DNA from: an uncultured Pelagibacteraceae bacterium | GTDB taxonomy: Bacteria > Pseudomonadota > Alphaproteobacteria > Pelagibacterales > Pelagibacteraceae | Length of the DNA stretch: 53,232 nt | Direction of reading: 5' to 3' | Assembly: GCA_902580135.1 (NCBI GenBank) | Contig: CACHJL010000004.1 | Coordinates: 1-53,232 of the forward strand | Shown here: positions 1-8,870 of the stretch, in pieces | Layout of the letters: each line of letters starts with the position of its first letter | How positions within the stretch are numbered: the first letter of the stretch is position 1 | Notes under the pieces: model-generated | Seen by the model: the letters and a program-made list of their open reading frames with translations, nothing else | What the model was told of the DNA's origin: nothing | Database searches by the model: none | Translations under genes and position numbers: made by a program

Positions 1-407
1 GAACAGTTGTAATTGGAGGTTTAAATCCTGATTACCCAGGTGATCAATGGCATCATGGTTTATCCAAACTAGTGTTGACTTGTAGAGCTTATGGACTAAG
101 AGCGATAGATGGACCTTTTGGAGATTTTAATGATCCTGAAGCATATGTAGCTGCAGCTAAAAGAGGGGCGGCAATAGGAATAGAAGGCAAGTGGGCTATA
201 CATCCGTCACAAATTGATTTAGCAAATAAAGTTTTTTCACCGCCTGAAGCGGAAGTGAATAAAGCAAAAAGAATTCTTGAAGAACTAGACAAAGCTGCAA
301 AAGAAGGTAAAGGTGCTGCTCAATTAGATGGAAGAATGATAGATGCTGCGTCAGCTAGAATGGCAGAGAATATTGTGAATATTGATAAGCTAATAAATAA
401 AAAATAA
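1..407 (+). CDS. mcl: Malyl-CoA lyase / HpcH-HpaI (CitE-like) family, C-terminal part, truncated at window start
   Basis: The frame of ORF 72..407 stays open back to position 3 (TVVIGGLNPDYPGDQWHHGLSKLVLTCRAYGLRAIDGPFGDFNDPE...), with the typical C-terminal motif GKWAIHPSQI; followed directly by mtkAB-like genes. Confidence 0.85.
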   Translation, partial: TVVIGGLNPDYPGDQWHHGLSKLVLTCRAYGLRAIDGPFGDFNDPEAYVAAAKRGAAIGIEGKWAIHPSQIDLANKVFSPPEAEVNKAKRILEELDKAAKEGKGAAQLDGRMIDAASARMAENIVNIDKLINKK

Positions 408-410
408 AAA

Positions 411-1574
411 ATGGATATACACGAATACCAGGCAAAAAAAATACTTTCAGATTTTGGTGTTTCTATTCCAAGAGGAGGTATTGCATATAGTCCAGAGAAT
501 GCTGAAAACAAAGCTAGAGAAATTGGTGGCACAAAGTGGGTAGTGAAAGCACAAATACATTCAGGAGCGAGAGGAAAAGCAGGCGGAATAATTATATGTG
601 AAACACCTTTAGCAGTTGCTCAAGCAACAGACAAACTATTGGGGAAAAAACTAGTTACTAACCAAACAGGACCAGAGGGAAAAATAGTTAATAGAATTTA
701 TATTGAAGAGGCAACAGAAATTAAGAAAGAGTTGTATTTAGGTCTTGTTTTTGATCGTAGTTCCGAGAGTATAATGGTTGTAGCATCAACAGAAGGCGGT
801 ATGAGTGTTGAAGAAATAGCAAAACAAAAGCCTGAAACTATAATAAGATCAAAAATAGAAGTTGCTGTTGGAATGCAACAATTTCAAGCAAGAGAAATAG
901 CTTTTGGTTTAGGTATCGAACCACAGTTGATTAGAAGAGCTGCTGAAACGATAACTGGATGTTATAGAGCATTTAGTGAATTAGATGCTACAATGGTTGA
1001 GGTAAATCCATTGGTAATTTCTAATCAAGATCAGATACTTGCGCTAGATTGTAAAATGAGTTTTGATAACAATGCGTTATTTAGAAGAAATCAAGTTTCA
1101 GAACTAAGAGACAAAACCCAAGAAAACTCAAATGAAGTTTATGCATCAGATAGAGGATTAAATTACGTAAATCTAGAAGGAAATATTGGAAATATAATTA
1201 ATGGTGCAGGATTAGCAATGGCTTCAATGGATATGATAAAGCTAGCAGGGGGCGAACCTGCAAATTTCTTAGATGTTGGAGGTGGAGCAACACCAGAAAA
1301 AATTGTTAAAGCCTTTAAATTAATTTCTATGGATGAAAAAGTAAAAGTTATATTAGTTAATATATTTGCAGGAATAAATAGATGCGATTGGGTTGCAGAA
1401 GGAATAGTTCAAGCACTACAAAAGATAGATATTAAAGTGCCTTTAGTAATAAGATTAGCAGGTACCAATGTTGAAAAAGGTAATCAAATTTTAAAAGAAA
1501 GTAAAATTAATTATATAGAAGCTGATACATTAGAAGATGCAGCAAACAAAGCGGTTAAAGCTTTAGGAAGTTAA
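411..1574 (+). CDS. mtkA: Malate-CoA ligase beta subunit (succinyl-CoA synthetase beta-like)
   Basis: ATP-grasp SucC-like protein (MDIHEYQAKKIL..., NIFAGINRCDWVAEG); context with malyl-CoA lyase favours MtkA over SucC. Confidence 0.8.
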   Translation: MDIHEYQAKKILSDFGVSIPRGGIAYSPENAENKAREIGGTKWVVKAQIHSGARGKAGGIIICETPLAVAQATDKLLGKKLVTNQTGPEGKIVNRIYIEEATEIKKELYLGLVFDRSSESIMVVASTEGGMSVEEIAKQKPETIIRSKIEVAVGMQQFQAREIAFGLGIEPQLIRRAAETITGCYRAFSELDATMVEVNPLVISNQDQILALDCKMSFDNNALFRRNQVSELRDKTQENSNEVYASDRGLNYVNLEGNIGNIINGAGLAMASMDMIKLAGGEPANFLDVGGGATPEKIVKAFKLISMDEKVKVILVNIFAGINRCDWVAEGIVQALQKIDIKVPLVIRLAGTNVEKGNQILKESKINYIEADTLEDAANKAVKALGS

Positions 1575-1575
1575 C

Positions 1576-2463
1576 ATGGCAGTCATAATAGACAAAAATA
1601 CAAAAATTATTATTCAAGGTTTTACTGGAAAGATGGGAAGTTTTCATGCTGAAGAAATGATAAAGTATGGTTCCAATATTGTTGGAGGAGTAACACCTGG
1701 AAAAGGTGGAACTAAACATCTCAATCTTCCTGTTTTTAATACTGTAAAAGAGGCTGTAAAAAATACTGGAGCTACAGCTTCTATATTATTTGTTCCACCT
1801 GCATTTGCCGCTGACTCGGCAATGGAAGCAGCTGATGCTGGAATTAAAAGTTGTGTTGCAATAGTAGACGGTATCCCCTCACACGATATGATTAGAATTA
1901 AACGTTACATGAGAAGATATACCAAAACTGAAAAAATGAGTTTGGTTGGCCCAAACTGTGCAGGGATTATAAGCCCCGGGAAATCGATGTTAGGAATTAT
2001 GCCTGGCCATATATATAAAGAAGGAAGAGTTGGAATAATTAGTAGATCAGGGACTTTAGGTTATGAAGCTGCGCAACAATTAAAAAATCTAAATATTGGT
2101 GTTTCAACAAGCGTTGGTATTGGTGGAGACCCTATTAACGGAAGTTCTTTTAAAGATATTATAGGAAAATTTGAACAAGATGAAGAAACAGATGTAATAC
2201 TAATGATAGGTGAAATTGGCGGACCCCAAGAGGTTGCCGCTGGAGAGTTTGCAAAAGAAAATATGAAAAAGCCGGTTGTAGCTTATATTGCTGGTTTAAC
2301 TGCACCTAAAGGAAGAGTTATGGGTCATGCTGGAGCTATAGTTTCTGCTTATGGTGAGAGTGCAGTTGAAAAAGTCGAAATATTAAAAGAGTATGGAATT
2401 ACTATCTCAAAAAATCCATCAGTTATGGGAGAAACTGTTAAAAACGTACTTAGCAAGTCTTAA
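1576..2463 (+). CDS. mtkB: Malate-CoA ligase alpha subunit (succinyl-CoA synthetase alpha-like)
   Basis: SucD-like: IIIQGFTGKMGSFHAEEMIKYG, GPNCAGIISPGK, GHAGAI catalytic His motif; adjacent to mtkA. Confidence 0.8.
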   Translation: MAVIIDKNTKIIIQGFTGKMGSFHAEEMIKYGSNIVGGVTPGKGGTKHLNLPVFNTVKEAVKNTGATASILFVPPAFAADSAMEAADAGIKSCVAIVDGIPSHDMIRIKRYMRRYTKTEKMSLVGPNCAGIISPGKSMLGIMPGHIYKEGRVGIISRSGTLGYEAAQQLKNLNIGVSTSVGIGGDPINGSSFKDIIGKFEQDEETDVILMIGEIGGPQEVAAGEFAKENMKKPVVAYIAGLTAPKGRVMGHAGAIVSAYGESAVEKVEILKEYGITISKNPSVMGETVKNVLSKS

Positions 2464-2807
2464 AGTACTAAATTTTTTAAAGTGGTAATATAATTATCAA
2501 ATTCTTTAACAAAAGATGGGGTTGGTTTTATAAATTTTTTTCTTTGGTCAATCGAAGTTTTTTCTAAATGAAAAAACCCTTTTTCAACAGCTTCTGTTAT
2601 AATAATTGCAGATTTAGGTCTTGATGTTTTAAATAGCTTTGTTTTGAGTTCTTCCACCGATAGTTCTTGACTATGCTTATGAGCAGACATAACTAATAAC
2701 ATCATATGATAGTGTGATGGTGATTTTCTAAAAAAATAGTTGCTAGAACGATGAGATTGTTTCATCTGAGTTTCCCAAAATTCTAATAAATTTTTTGTAT
2801 CTTGCAT
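2460..2807 (-). CDS. Small winged-helix protein, MarR-like (putative regulator)
   Basis: 115 aa; pattern SVEELKTKLFKTSRPKSAIIITEAVEKGFFHLEKTSIDQRKKFIKPTPSFVKEFD resembles a MarR recognition helix plus wing. Ends in convergent overlap with mtkB. Confidence 0.5.
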   Translation of the reverse strand: MQDTKNLLEFWETQMKQSHRSSNYFFRKSPSHYHMMLLVMSAHKHSQELSVEELKTKLFKTSRPKSAIIITEAVEKGFFHLEKTSIDQRKKFIKPTPSFVKEFDNYITTLKNLVL

Positions 2808-4121
2808 TTAAGCTCTAACTCTAGTTTTTTGCGGATCATAATGTGGAAATCCAACTATTTTTGCAGAAATTCTTTTTTGTTCTCCATCAATCTTTCCAAC
2901 TTCAACTTCTGTGCCTAATTCAGAATGACCAACATCTATTCTGCATAAAGCAATATTTTTATTAAGTGTTGGAGAAATGCATCCACTTGTAACAATACCC
3001 ACTTGTGCTCTACCAATGTGAACACAGTCCCCATGGTTAGCGATTTCTTTACTGATCAACTCAAGACCTACTAGTTTTTTTTGAGGATTTTCTTTTCTTT
3101 TAATTAAACTTTCTTTTCCAATAAAATCATCTGTTTTTGTTTTTAATGGTACAGTAAAACCTACACCTGCTTCAAAAGGATCGATTTGTCCATCAAATTC
3201 ATTTCCAAAAAGAATTAATCCAGCTTCAATTCTTAATAAATCTAAAGCAGCAAAACCAGCTGGTATTAAACCATCATCCTTTCCTGCATTCATAACTTTA
3301 TCCCATAGAATTGGAGCATCTTTAGGATGACACCATACTTCGTAACCTAATTCTCCTGTGTAACCTGTTCTTGAAACCATTAAAGGTATTCCATTTAATT
3401 CTTCAAGTCTGCAAATAGTGAATCTAAACCATTGCAATTCTGAAATAGAAGGTTGTGTAGGAGGAGTAAAAATAATTTTTTCAAGAATTTTTCTACTATT
3501 TGGTCCTTGTAATGAAATATTATTAATCTGATCGGTGGAATTTTTAATTAAAACTTTATAATTTTTTTTAACTGCTTGCTCTTTTAGCCATTGCCCAGCA
3601 TATTCATCGCCACAAATCCATCTAAAACCATGATCACTTAGTTTTAGTAGAGTTCCATCATCAAACATAGTTCCATTTTCATAGCACATTGAAGAATAAA
3701 CTACCTGACCAACTGAAAGTTTTTTTATATTTCGTGTTAAAGTATAATTCATTAGCTCTTCAGCATCAGGACCAAGTATTTCAAACTTTCTTAGAGATGA
3801 TAAGTCAATGACAACTGCTTTTTCACGACAAGCAGTATACTCATTAATTATTCCATGTTTAGTATAATCATTAGGCAACCAAAAACCTCTAGCGTCAACA
3901 AAGTTTCTTGTAAGCTTAGAAGTTCTTTCATGAAAACCTGTATTTCTAGTTAATTTTGTTTCAGAGTCAGTTTTCATTCTAAATGCAAAAGATTTTCTAA
4001 ATTCTTTATTTTTATCATAAGTTCTAACAAATATATCTGTAGGATTCCATGAATTACAAGGGTCTATATCACTAGGACATGCTGATGTTCCGCAAGTTAA
4101 ATCTTTTAGTGCTTTAAACAT
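2808..4121 (-). CDS. Downstream ORF of the split Tdm-like gene: end of DUF1989 plus GcvT/aminomethyltransferase domain
   Basis: 437 aa; GcvT features (VSRTGYTGELGYEVW, GLIPAGFAALDLLRIEAGLILFGNEFDG). ATG at 4121 lies in coding context; GGAG is 8 nt upstream. Confidence 0.8.
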   Translation of the reverse strand: MFKALKDLTCGTSACPSDIDPCNSWNPTDIFVRTYDKNKEFRKSFAFRMKTDSETKLTRNTGFHERTSKLTRNFVDARGFWLPNDYTKHGIINEYTACREKAVVIDLSSLRKFEILGPDAEELMNYTLTRNIKKLSVGQVVYSSMCYENGTMFDDGTLLKLSDHGFRWICGDEYAGQWLKEQAVKKNYKVLIKNSTDQINNISLQGPNSRKILEKIIFTPPTQPSISELQWFRFTICRLEELNGIPLMVSRTGYTGELGYEVWCHPKDAPILWDKVMNAGKDDGLIPAGFAALDLLRIEAGLILFGNEFDGQIDPFEAGVGFTVPLKTKTDDFIGKESLIKRKENPQKKLVGLELISKEIANHGDCVHIGRAQVGIVTSGCISPTLNKNIALCRIDVGHSELGTEVEVGKIDGEQKRISAKIVGFPHYDPQKTRVRA

Positions 4122-4211
4122 TACATAATCTCCAGGTCTTGCATAAGATTCATCTGAAACTAATGAGTTGAGTCCTCCAGCAGAAGTATTGAAGAAAAGG
4201 TTTATTGCGTG

Positions 4212-5144
4212 TCACCCCCTTTTTTTTTGAACTCCAAATTTTTCCATTGTTTCACTTAAATTATCAGAACAATTTGGATGTCCAAAATAACCCGCATCTT
4301 CATAATATTTTGATGTACAAGCTAAATTAAATGTATCATGTTTACCAACAGTATCTCTAATTACTTCAACCAATGGTTCATGATCAGTATCATAAAATTT
4401 AGAAAATAATCCTGGTCCCGGAAAAGTGTTTCCCATAAAAGTTCGCGTTGTTTGCCAATCTAAACCTTTTTCAATTCTTTTATCTAATTTTGCTGTATCA
4501 AATGCAACGAAGTCAGAACATTGTCTTCCCGTTGGACAAATAACTTGAATGTAATCTCCTTCTTTAACTTGAAATGATATTGCAGTTTGTCGATCAATAT
4601 TTATTTCATTTAAAGGGTCGAAAATAGGATCTGGAATTATAGAGTGTTCTTTATCTTTAGTTATTTTTGCTCTTTTTATGAATATAGTTAAGTCAGTTGT
4701 AGGATTTTGTTCGTGTATTAACATGTTTGATCCTGGTGCAGAAAAAATACAATAACATTTATCTTTTGCTTGAACTTTTAAACTTTCACCTGGTCTAGTA
4801 TCTTTATCAAAAATTACGGCAGACTTAGATTTATCAATATCTAAATTTCTTTTTTTTAATTGATAAGCTGCAGTTAAAGAAGCTTCATCTTTTTTTGAAA
4901 GAATCTTTTTTATTTCAGATGAGTTTTTGTTTTCTTTAAGATTTAAAATAGATAGTTCAGACTTTCCATCTTTGTTAAAAACTAAAATTTCACAAATTTG
5001 ATTACCTTCATCATTTATAATTTCTATTTCATCTTCTGGGAAAATTTGAATACCAGAAAGTCCTCCACCATTAACAACATATCTTTCAACTCCAAGTGGT
5101 AAAATATTTAATCCCGGTTCTTTAATATTTAAACTAGTAGGCAT
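4212..5144 (-). CDS. Upstream ORF of the split Tdm-like gene: DUF1989 (urea carboxylase-associated family-like) domain
   Basis: 310 aa; CPTGRQCSDFVAFD, GNTFPGPGLFSKFYD, FNLACTSKYYEDAGYFGHPNCSDN motifs. Confidence 0.8.
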   Translation of the reverse strand: MPTSLNIKEPGLNILPLGVERYVVNGGGLSGIQIFPEDEIEIINDEGNQICEILVFNKDGKSELSILNLKENKNSSEIKKILSKKDEASLTAAYQLKKRNLDIDKSKSAVIFDKDTRPGESLKVQAKDKCYCIFSAPGSNMLIHEQNPTTDLTIFIKRAKITKDKEHSIIPDPIFDPLNEINIDRQTAISFQVKEGDYIQVICPTGRQCSDFVAFDTAKLDKRIEKGLDWQTTRTFMGNTFPGPGLFSKFYDTDHEPLVEVIRDTVGKHDTFNLACTSKYYEDAGYFGHPNCSDNLSETMEKFGVQKKRG

Positions 5145-5287
5145 ATCTAATATTTCTAATTAAATTATATCAATAATCATAACTTTAGATATAAAAATTA
5201 TATATAAAAATAGATAAACATCTGCATTGACTAAGCATTCAAATAGTAACATAATTAATCAACTTAATATTAAGGAAAGGGGAAAAA

Positions 5288-6241
5288 ATGAGAAAAATAA
5301 TATCTCTTTTATCTGCTTTAATTATTTCAGTATTTTCGTTTGCTGGAATAGCTAATTCAGCAGATAGCAAGAAACCTATCGTTATCCCAACACATAATTG
5401 GTCAAGCCAAATTGTAATGGCTTATGTAATTGGTGGAATTATGGAAAGCATGGGAAACAATGTAAAATATGTAAACGCTGACTCTCAAGCAGTTTATGAA
5501 TCAATCCGTATTGGTGATGTAACTATATCACATGAAGTTTGGGAATCTGCATTTGGTAAATCATTTACAACAGCTTTAGACAAAGGTGGTTTGCTTGACT
5601 GGGGTGATCATGAAGCAAGAACTCTTGAGGATATGGGATATCCAAATTGGGTTGCTGAAAAAGGATTGTGCCCAGGTCTGCCAGACTGGACAGCTTTAAA
5701 AAATCCAGACTGTGCAAAAAACTTTACAACACCTGACTCTCCAGATGGAAAAGGAAGAATGTTGGAAGGTCCGCAAACTTGGCATGGTGATTTAATTCCT
5801 CAAAGAGTTGATGCATTAGGCTTAGGAGACCTTTGGTGGGTTAAATTTGCTGGAAGTGCAGATGCGCTTTGGGCAGAGTTAGCAGCAGCTAAAAAAGAAG
5901 GAAGAGGAACTATCATATTTAACTGGACACCAAACTTTACTGATGGTGCTGGTTTTACATTTATAGACTTCCCTCCATACACAGCTGGTTGTAGACCAGA
6001 AGATGGTGGAGATGGAAAATGTGGTTCTCCAGATGGTTATTTGAAAAAAGCAGTTAACGCTGATTTTCCAAAAACTCATCCAAAAGCAGCTGCAATGTTC
6101 AAAAAAATGTCATTCTCTACAAGTCAAATTGGTGCAATGGCAGCTTTAGTTGACGTTGACAAAATGACTCATGAAGATGCAGCTAAAAAGTGGTTAGCAG
6201 ACAATAAGAGCGTGTGGGAAGAATTTACACACGATCATTAA
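5288..6241 (+). CDS. tmoX: Periplasmic substrate-binding protein, glycine betaine/TMAO type (TmoX-like)
   Basis: Signal peptide; OpuAC-like fold sequence with THNWSSQIVMAYVIGGIMESMG and a Cys-flanked Gly/Asp loop CRPEDGGDGKCGSPDG; strong SD (aaggaaagggga); next to Tdm- and Tmm-like genes. Confidence 0.75.
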   Translation: MRKIISLLSALIISVFSFAGIANSADSKKPIVIPTHNWSSQIVMAYVIGGIMESMGNNVKYVNADSQAVYESIRIGDVTISHEVWESAFGKSFTTALDKGGLLDWGDHEARTLEDMGYPNWVAEKGLCPGLPDWTALKNPDCAKNFTTPDSPDGKGRMLEGPQTWHGDLIPQRVDALGLGDLWWVKFAGSADALWAELAAAKKEGRGTIIFNWTPNFTDGAGFTFIDFPPYTAGCRPEDGGDGKCGSPDGYLKKAVNADFPKTHPKAAAMFKKMSFSTSQIGAMAALVDVDKMTHEDAAKKWLADNKSVWEEFTHDH

Positions 6242-6265
6242 GGTCTTAAGGAAAAGAAACTTATA

Positions 6266-6301
6266 AATCTCTCCCAACAATGTTGGGGGAGATTTTTTTT
6301 T
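6266..6301 (+). terminator. Rho-independent terminator after the tmoX-like gene
   Basis: aatctctcccaaca / tgttgggggagatt inverted repeat (one G-T wobble) followed by a T8-9 run. Confidence 0.9.
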
Positions 6302-6335
6302 GAATTTTTAATTCAGTGATTTAAAATATACACAA

Positions 6336-6797
6336 ATGATCAAATTTTTTTTTTATATATTTCTAAGCTTCCTATTTTTTAATATATCATTAGCAAAAGA
6401 TGTAGATATACAAGAGAATATTGATTTAAGTTTTAAATGTGATTTAGAAAAAAAAATACTTAAGAATTCTGAATATAATTACAAAACTTTTCTAGCTAAA
6501 GATATAGATGATAAAGATTTAAATAAATTTGATATTAAGGCAAAAAAACCAGACACACTTTTTATTAACGGATTATCTTTATTTCTGTCAGATAGTAAAA
6601 AACTAAATGTTAAAGTAGTAAATAAAGATGTAGTTTTATTCAAAGCAAGTGATAAAAAAAAGAATTACTCAGAGTCAGCAATTATAAATAGAAAATCAGG
6701 CGAATTAGTTCATGAAATTACAAGAAATATAAAAAGTGAAAATTCAGAAAAAGATATTTTTTTTTATTCATGCAGCAAAAGAAAGAAAAATGTGTGA
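6336..6797 (+). CDS. Hypothetical secreted protein
   Basis: 153 aa ORF with N-terminal hydrophobic signal-like segment MIKFFFYIFLSFLFFNISLAKD; Lys-rich; no family recognised. Confidence 0.55.
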   Translation: MIKFFFYIFLSFLFFNISLAKDVDIQENIDLSFKCDLEKKILKNSEYNYKTFLAKDIDDKDLNKFDIKAKKPDTLFINGLSLFLSDSKKLNVKVVNKDVVLFKASDKKKNYSESAIINRKSGELVHEITRNIKSENSEKDIFFYSCSKRKKNV

Positions 6798-6831
6798 TTT
6801 TTTTTTAATTAAATATGTGTAAAATAATATT

Positions 6832-7209
6832 ATGAAAAATTTAATTATTTGTGCAATTTTTAGTTTTTTTATTACATCTGAAGTTTTAGCTCGTAGCACA
6901 GGATGCAAAGAAGGAAATTGCGAAAATGGTTATGGGTTATGGGTATACACTGACAAAACAACTTACGAAGGATATTGGGTTGGTACAAAAAAACATGGCC
7001 AAGGAACAGAAACCTGGCCTAATGGATATATATATAAAGGTGAATTCGAGAATAGTGTTTGGAGCGGCCAAGGTACTTTATATTTTCCAAATGGTGCAAC
7101 GTATGTAGGAGAATGGGCCAATGGATTTATGAACGGACAAGGAACTTTTACCTGGTCTGATGGTAAAGAAAAAACAGGCACTTGGATAAATGGGAAATTA
7201 CAAGAATAA
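6832..7209 (+). CDS. Secreted MORN-repeat protein
   Basis: Signal peptide then about four MORN-type units: YEGYWVGTKKHGQGTETWPNGYIYKGEFENSVWSGQGTLYFPNGATYVGEWANGFMNGQGTFTW. Confidence 0.85.
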   Translation: MKNLIICAIFSFFITSEVLARSTGCKEGNCENGYGLWVYTDKTTYEGYWVGTKKHGQGTETWPNGYIYKGEFENSVWSGQGTLYFPNGATYVGEWANGFMNGQGTFTWSDGKEKTGTWINGKLQE

Positions 7210-7217
7210 TTAAAACA

Positions 7218-7769
7218 ATGTTAAAAGATAATTTTTTTAATAAATTAAAAAATTTGCCAGAAACAATTAGACAGTTTGCGGGTCTTATTACTTTAACAAT
7301 TATTATAATTTTATCTTTTAGTATTTTAAATATTTATTGGGGAGGGGGAGATGAGCTAATTAGAAAAATGAAATTAGAAGAAGAAAGAATAGCTGAAGAA
7401 AAAAAACTTAATGCACTTATATCCCAACTTCCATCAGGTATTCTAGTAACATTTGATGGAACAGATAATTTTAGATTGACTGATGAACTATATGAAGCAG
7501 TTTGTAACGCAACAAAACTACTTCCTCAACGTGCTATCATGGCTGCCCATTTTTTAAATTATGAAGCTTACGAACTATATAATATCAATGGTAATAAAAT
7601 TGATGAAACCTATGTTAAATGGGATAAAGAGAAAAACAAATGTTTTGCTGGCTACACTGTAAGCGGAGCCAACGTTGGAGTAAATAAAACAGCAAATGTA
7701 AGTGGAGAGGTTTTAAGTTTTTTAAGTACCGGTATTGATACAAGGGTTTATTTTATTAAAAATTTTTAA
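7218..7769 (+). CDS. Hypothetical membrane-anchored protein
   Basis: ORF track starts at 7182; internal ATG at 7218 avoids overlap with the MORN gene. One TM segment (FAGLITLTIIIILSFSILNIYW), then an extracytoplasmic domain. Confidence 0.55.
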   Translation: MLKDNFFNKLKNLPETIRQFAGLITLTIIIILSFSILNIYWGGGDELIRKMKLEEERIAEEKKLNALISQLPSGILVTFDGTDNFRLTDELYEAVCNATKLLPQRAIMAAHFLNYEAYELYNINGNKIDETYVKWDKEKNKCFAGYTVSGANVGVNKTANVSGEVLSFLSTGIDTRVYFIKNF

Positions 7770-7835
7770 TGAGGAAAGGAATAAATTATATAGATTTTAT
7801 TTTATCTTAATTTCGTATAACTTGATTATAAATTT

Positions 7836-8867
7836 ATGTCTGAACCAGTAATTAAATGTGAAGCTGTTTATAAAATTTTTGGAGAAAATGCCAAAAAAAT
7901 GCTTCAAGAGTCAAATGGCAATGTAGACGCAAAAACTTTTCAAGAAAATGGATGCATAGTAGGAGTTAACAATGCTTCATTTGAAGTTTCAAAGGGAGAA
8001 ATGTTGGTTGTAATGGGTTTGTCTGGATCGGGTAAATCAACTTTGCTAAGATGTATTTCTAGATTAACTGATGCAACAGGTGGAAAAATTTTCATAGAAG
8101 GTCAAGATTTACTCCAATTGAACAATAAAGAACTGATAGAGCTTAGAAGAAATAAAATGGGAATGGTTTTTCAGAGTTTTGCTCTACTTCCTCATAAAAC
8201 AGTTGTAGAAAATATTGCTTTCCCACTTCAAATTAAGGGAATTAAAACTGAAGATAGTATTAGTAAAGCAATGGATATGGTTAAACTTGTTGGTCTTGAT
8301 GGAAGAGAAAATTATTTTCCAAGAGAACTTTCTGGAGGTCAACAACAAAGAGTAGGTATTGCGAGATCTTTAGCAGTAGAGCCTGATATTTGGTTTTTGG
8401 ATGAACCTTTTTCTGCATTAGACCCATTAATTAGAAAAGAAATGCAGGATGAGTTTTTAAGACTTCAAGACAAATTACAAAAAACAATTATGTTTATTAC
8501 TCATGATTTTGACGAAGCTCTAAAACTTGCAGATCGTATTGCCATTATGAAAGATGGAATAATTGAGCAGCTAGACTCACCTGCAAATATTGTTTTAAAT
8601 CCCGCAACTGAATATGTAAGGAAATTTACTGAAGAAGTACCTAGAGAAAAAGTTTTATTAATACAAGATGTAATGGACCCGTCTACCACTGATAATTTGG
8701 GTGATTTGAAAGTTTTAAAAGATGAAATTATTGAAAATGTTGCTGAAAAAATTTTAACTCAAGAAAAAGCAGTAGCAGTCATAGATAATAACAACAAAAT
8801 TGTAGGTTCTATTAATCCAACAAAAATAATTAATACTGTTTTTGGAGGAAGAAAAAATAGTAATTAA
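7836..8867 (+). CDS. ABC transporter ATP-binding protein, ProV/OpuAA-like (TMAO transporter ATPase candidate)
   Basis: Walker A GLSGSGKST, signature LSGGQQQRVGIARSLA, Walker B IWFLDEPFSALDP; long C-terminal regulatory extension. Confidence 0.85.
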   Translation: MSEPVIKCEAVYKIFGENAKKMLQESNGNVDAKTFQENGCIVGVNNASFEVSKGEMLVVMGLSGSGKSTLLRCISRLTDATGGKIFIEGQDLLQLNNKELIELRRNKMGMVFQSFALLPHKTVVENIAFPLQIKGIKTEDSISKAMDMVKLVGLDGRENYFPRELSGGQQQRVGIARSLAVEPDIWFLDEPFSALDPLIRKEMQDEFLRLQDKLQKTIMFITHDFDEALKLADRIAIMKDGIIEQLDSPANIVLNPATEYVRKFTEEVPREKVLLIQDVMDPSTTDNLGDLKVLKDEIIENVAEKILTQEKAVAVIDNNNKIVGSINPTKIINTVFGGRKNSN

Positions 8868-8870
8868 ATT

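Larger units (their letters stand above)
2808..5144 (-). pseudogene. tdm: TMAO demethylase (Tdm)-like DUF1989 + GcvT/THF-binding fusion, interrupted by one in-frame TGA at 4212-4214
   Basis: ORF 4212..5144 (DUF1989-like, ends ...METMEKFGVQKKRG-like tail: ETMEKFGVQKKRG*) and ORF 2808..4121 (end of DUF1989, CGTSACPSDIDPCNSWNPTDIFVR, then a GcvT domain) are in the same frame. The 30 sense codons between them read HAINLFFNTSAGGLNSLVSDESYARPGDYV, continuing the DUF1989 domain. Confidence 0.8.

Noticed and set aside
89-292. Antisense ORF inside the malyl-CoA lyase gene; similar antisense ORFs at 320-532, 5800-5982, 5879-6079, 8501-8689, 9656-10000, 10811-11017
   Set aside because: They lie fully opposite strongly supported genes, lack family motifs or RBS logic, and look like shadow ORFs.
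2808-4121. DMSP demethylase DmdA assignment for the GcvT-like ORF
   Set aside because: The ORF begins with the DUF1989 C-terminal segment and sits by TMAO genes, fitting a Tdm fusion rather than stand-alone DmdA.
2808-5144. Programmed ribosomal frameshift at the A9-G5 run upstream of the TGA in tdm
   Set aside because: The domain continues in the same frame after the TGA, so a frameshift is not needed; substitution or readthrough fits better.
2808-5144. Genome-wide UGA=Trp recoding
   Set aside because: Other genes in the window end at TGA at expected protein ends (e.g. trmJ-like 43509, cysS 41198) and Trp is encoded by TGG throughout.
6926-7108. Overlapping + strand ORF inside the MORN gene, and antisense 6963-7181
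   Set aside because: Out-of-frame shadow of repetitive MORN codons; the MORN frame has signal peptide and repeats.
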